DNA of 53,124 nucleotides from an uncultured Allobaculum sp. Lineage in GTDB: Bacteria; Bacillota_I; Bacilli_A; Erysipelotrichales; Erysipelotrichaceae. The number at the start of each line of letters is the position of its first letter. Position 1 is the first letter of the stretch. The stretch spans positions 1-53,124 of the forward strand of contig CAJTLE010000006.1 in the NCBI GenBank assembly GCA_910577085.1. The letters are read 5' to 3'. Both the position numbers and the translations under genes were made by a program. Below the pieces are notes generated by a model, which did not search any database, was not told the DNA's origin, and saw only the letters and a list, made by a program, of their open reading frames with translations. Positions 52,081-53,124 of the stretch are shown piece after piece.

Positions 52081-52380
52081 TCTATAATGAATATAGATGT
52101 GTTATTATAAATACATGAGAATGAAGACGTCACAAGCCTGCAAATACCTCGGGGTTGCCAGGCACACCTTGTACAAAATGATTGAAGATGGAATGCCTGC
52201 CCATCGCTCTATTGGCGGACACTACATGTTTGACCAGGAAGAAATGGATCAATACATTGGCAAAGCTCCTGCTCTTCCTGAACGAATGGCCGTTGGCTAT
52301 TGCCGGGTTTCAACCAAAATTCCCATAGATCGGGCTCTGCCACTCCCCATGTAACTGGGGGTGCTGAGAATTATTATTTT
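52081..52380 (+). mobile_element. Remnant of an IS607-type element
   Basis: The segment starts with a TATAAT at 52084-52089 and the N-terminal part of a tnpA-type resolvase (next entry). It then runs straight into CCACTCCCC-ATGTAA-CTGGGGGTG, a hairpin (about 52340-52365) followed by TGAGAATTATTATTTTT. Such a hairpin is typical of the right ends of IS200/IS605/IS607 elements, where the tnpB guide RNA ends. This suggests an internal deletion that removed most of tnpA and all of tnpB. The element bounds are not fixed. Confidence 0.5.
52115..52354 (+). pseudogene. tnpA: Truncated IS607-family serine resolvase (TnpA N-terminus)
   Basis: About 80 residues: MKTSQACKYLGVARHTLYKMIEDGMPAHRSIGGHYMF is the MerR-like helix-turn-helix that opens IS607 TnpA, followed by a linker and AVGYCRVST, the start of the serine-recombinase domain with its catalytic Ser position. 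The frame then leaves the family (KIPIDRALPLPM) and ends, so the catalytic domain is missing. ATGs at 52097, 52115 and 52121 are possible; 52115 is preferred by similarity only. A product would bind DNA but not recombine. Confidence 0.72.
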
Positions 52381-52589
52381 TCCGTCGGACATTCTATATA
52401 CTGAATTTAGCGGAAGAGATCGACTCCTTTTTGAGACACAGATCTCGCAACCAAAATTGATAGAAGATCTTCTGTGCGCACCACTGACTGTTTCCAAACG
52501 GAATTGTGTTTTATTGGATTCCGTCCGAGAACGAAGAAAAAAATGAAGATTTCAGAAGATCGGCCGCTGCTATTTTCAGGAGAATCAAT
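52381..52589 (+). ncRNA. IS110 left-end non-coding region, candidate bridge RNA locus
   Basis: In IS110-group elements the non-coding segment before the transposase encodes a bridge RNA that pairs with target and donor DNA. Here about 200 bp before the transposase ATG has three compact stems: GAGATC/GATCTC (52416-52446), AGAAGATCTTCT (52462-52473) and ACGGAAT/ATTCCGT (52498-52524). A possible closing pair TCGGAC (52385-52390) with GTCCGA (52523-52528) spans all of them. The element end and RNA bounds are not visible, so this is inference from position and folding. Confidence 0.45.
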
Positions 52590-53124
52590 ATGGAAGAACA
52601 ATATGCGGTTTGTTGTGGTATCGATGTCCATAAGAAGCTTTTAGTTGCCTGTTTAAGAACCAATGAGACAATTACAGTCCGTTCTTATGGTGCTTCAACG
52701 CAGGATCTCCTTGATCTTGCCGATTGGCTTACGGCCAATCACTGCGAAGCTGTAGCTATGGAGAGTACAGCTTCATACTGGAAACCTGTTTATAACATTC
52801 TCGAATCACATGATCTGAATCCAATGGTAGTCAATGCCCAGCACATGAGAAATGTTCCTGGGAAAAAAACAGATGTCAAAGATTCTGAATGGATATCCGA
52901 TCTGCTTATGCATGGCTTGCTTAAACCCAGCTTTATTCCTACGAAGCGACAGCGCGAACTCCGGGAATTATGCGCTTATAGAAAGTCTTTAATCGCTGAT
53001 CTCGGGGCTGAAAAAAATCGACTGCAGAAAATGCTTGAAGGAGGCAACATCAAGCTTTCTGGAACCATTTCAGATATTAACGGCATGAGTGGCAAAGCAC
53101 TGATGGATTTCGTATTGTCTGGAA
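52590..53124 (+). CDS. IS110-family transposase, cut by the window end
   Basis: A 178-codon open frame running off the right edge. AGGAG lies eight bases before the ATG. The sequence MEEQYAVCCGIDVHKKLLVACL opens with the first acidic residue of the DEDD RuvC-like site in GIDVHK; the Glu follows in AMESTASYWKPVY and the two Asp in GKKTDVKDSEWISDLL. All four catalytic residues are in the visible part. LVAYRKSL-like helices and a coiled-coil start (ADLGAEKNRLQKMLEGG) follow. The C-terminal serine-containing domain lies outside the window, so completeness cannot be judged. Confidence 0.93.
   Translation, partial: MEEQYAVCCGIDVHKKLLVACLRTNETITVRSYGASTQDLLDLADWLTANHCEAVAMESTASYWKPVYNILESHDLNPMVVNAQHMRNVPGKKTDVKDSEWISDLLMHGLLKPSFIPTKRQRELRELCAYRKSLIADLGAEKNRLQKMLEGGNIKLSGTISDINGMSGKALMDFVLSG

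Noticed and set aside
1..53124. CRISPR array
   Set aside because: No regularly spaced repeats of 25-40 bp with unique spacers were seen; the tandem repeats have no spacers.

Overview
The window is a 53 kb chromosomal segment of a low- to mid-GC Bacillota genome. An Erysipelotrichia-like host is the best guess, from single-chain PurL, a lysine riboswitch, an infC-rpmI-rplT leader, MupG/DUF871, DUF2812 and FeoB-associated proteins. This placement is an inference from gene content; no 16S gene is present. Genes are tightly packed, have clear Shine-Dalgarno sites and are often joined by ATGA overlaps. Intergenic spaces carry strong intrinsic terminators and several short tandem repeats.

Layout. 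0.4-7.4 kb: GPH-type sugar symporter, a lipoprotein, an HD phosphohydrolase, a Cof-type phosphatase, then thyA-folA. 7.0-8.6 kb (minus): a small membrane protein and pfkA. 9-11.8 kb: a second lipoprotein, a decayed threonine aldolase and a Nudix-like protein with an eroded Nudix box. 12-16.8 kb (minus): lysA-dapF-dapA-dapB-dapH behind a lysine riboswitch with its own terminator, making lysine by the acetylated-intermediate branch. 17-20.2 kb (minus): a histidine phosphatase coupled to a TetM-like translational GTPase fused to a Rae1/YacP-type NYN nuclease domain. 20.8-27.9 kb: tRNA-Lys(CUU), mupG, a Nudix hydrolase, a MATE exporter, the infC-rpmI-rplT operon and a BlaI-type repressor.

28-46.4 kb is almost a complete de novo purine cluster. 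purC-purB run leftward; purE-purL-purF*-purM-purN and purH-purD-fhs run rightward. A second, fully equipped purF lies about 8 kb further on, beyond corA. The copy inside the operon (purF*) has lost the glutaminase nucleophile and other key residues but keeps its Fe-S ligands and is still translationally coupled to purL. Together the cluster encodes every IMP step except PurK.

46.4-50.5 kb: a FeoB-associated Cys-rich peptide, an M29 aminopeptidase, a two-TM DUF2812 protein with long acidic tails, and a C_GCAxxG_C_C protein. 50.9-53.1 kb is an accessory, mobile-element edge: an unknown gene, a DUF4065 gene interrupted by a stop, a truncated IS607-type element, and the start of an IS110-family insertion sequence whose upstream non-coding end is a candidate bridge-RNA locus.

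The most interesting items are the GTPase-Rae1 fusion, the PurF pseudoenzyme in the ancestral purF slot, the AUU start of infC and the possible bridge RNA.
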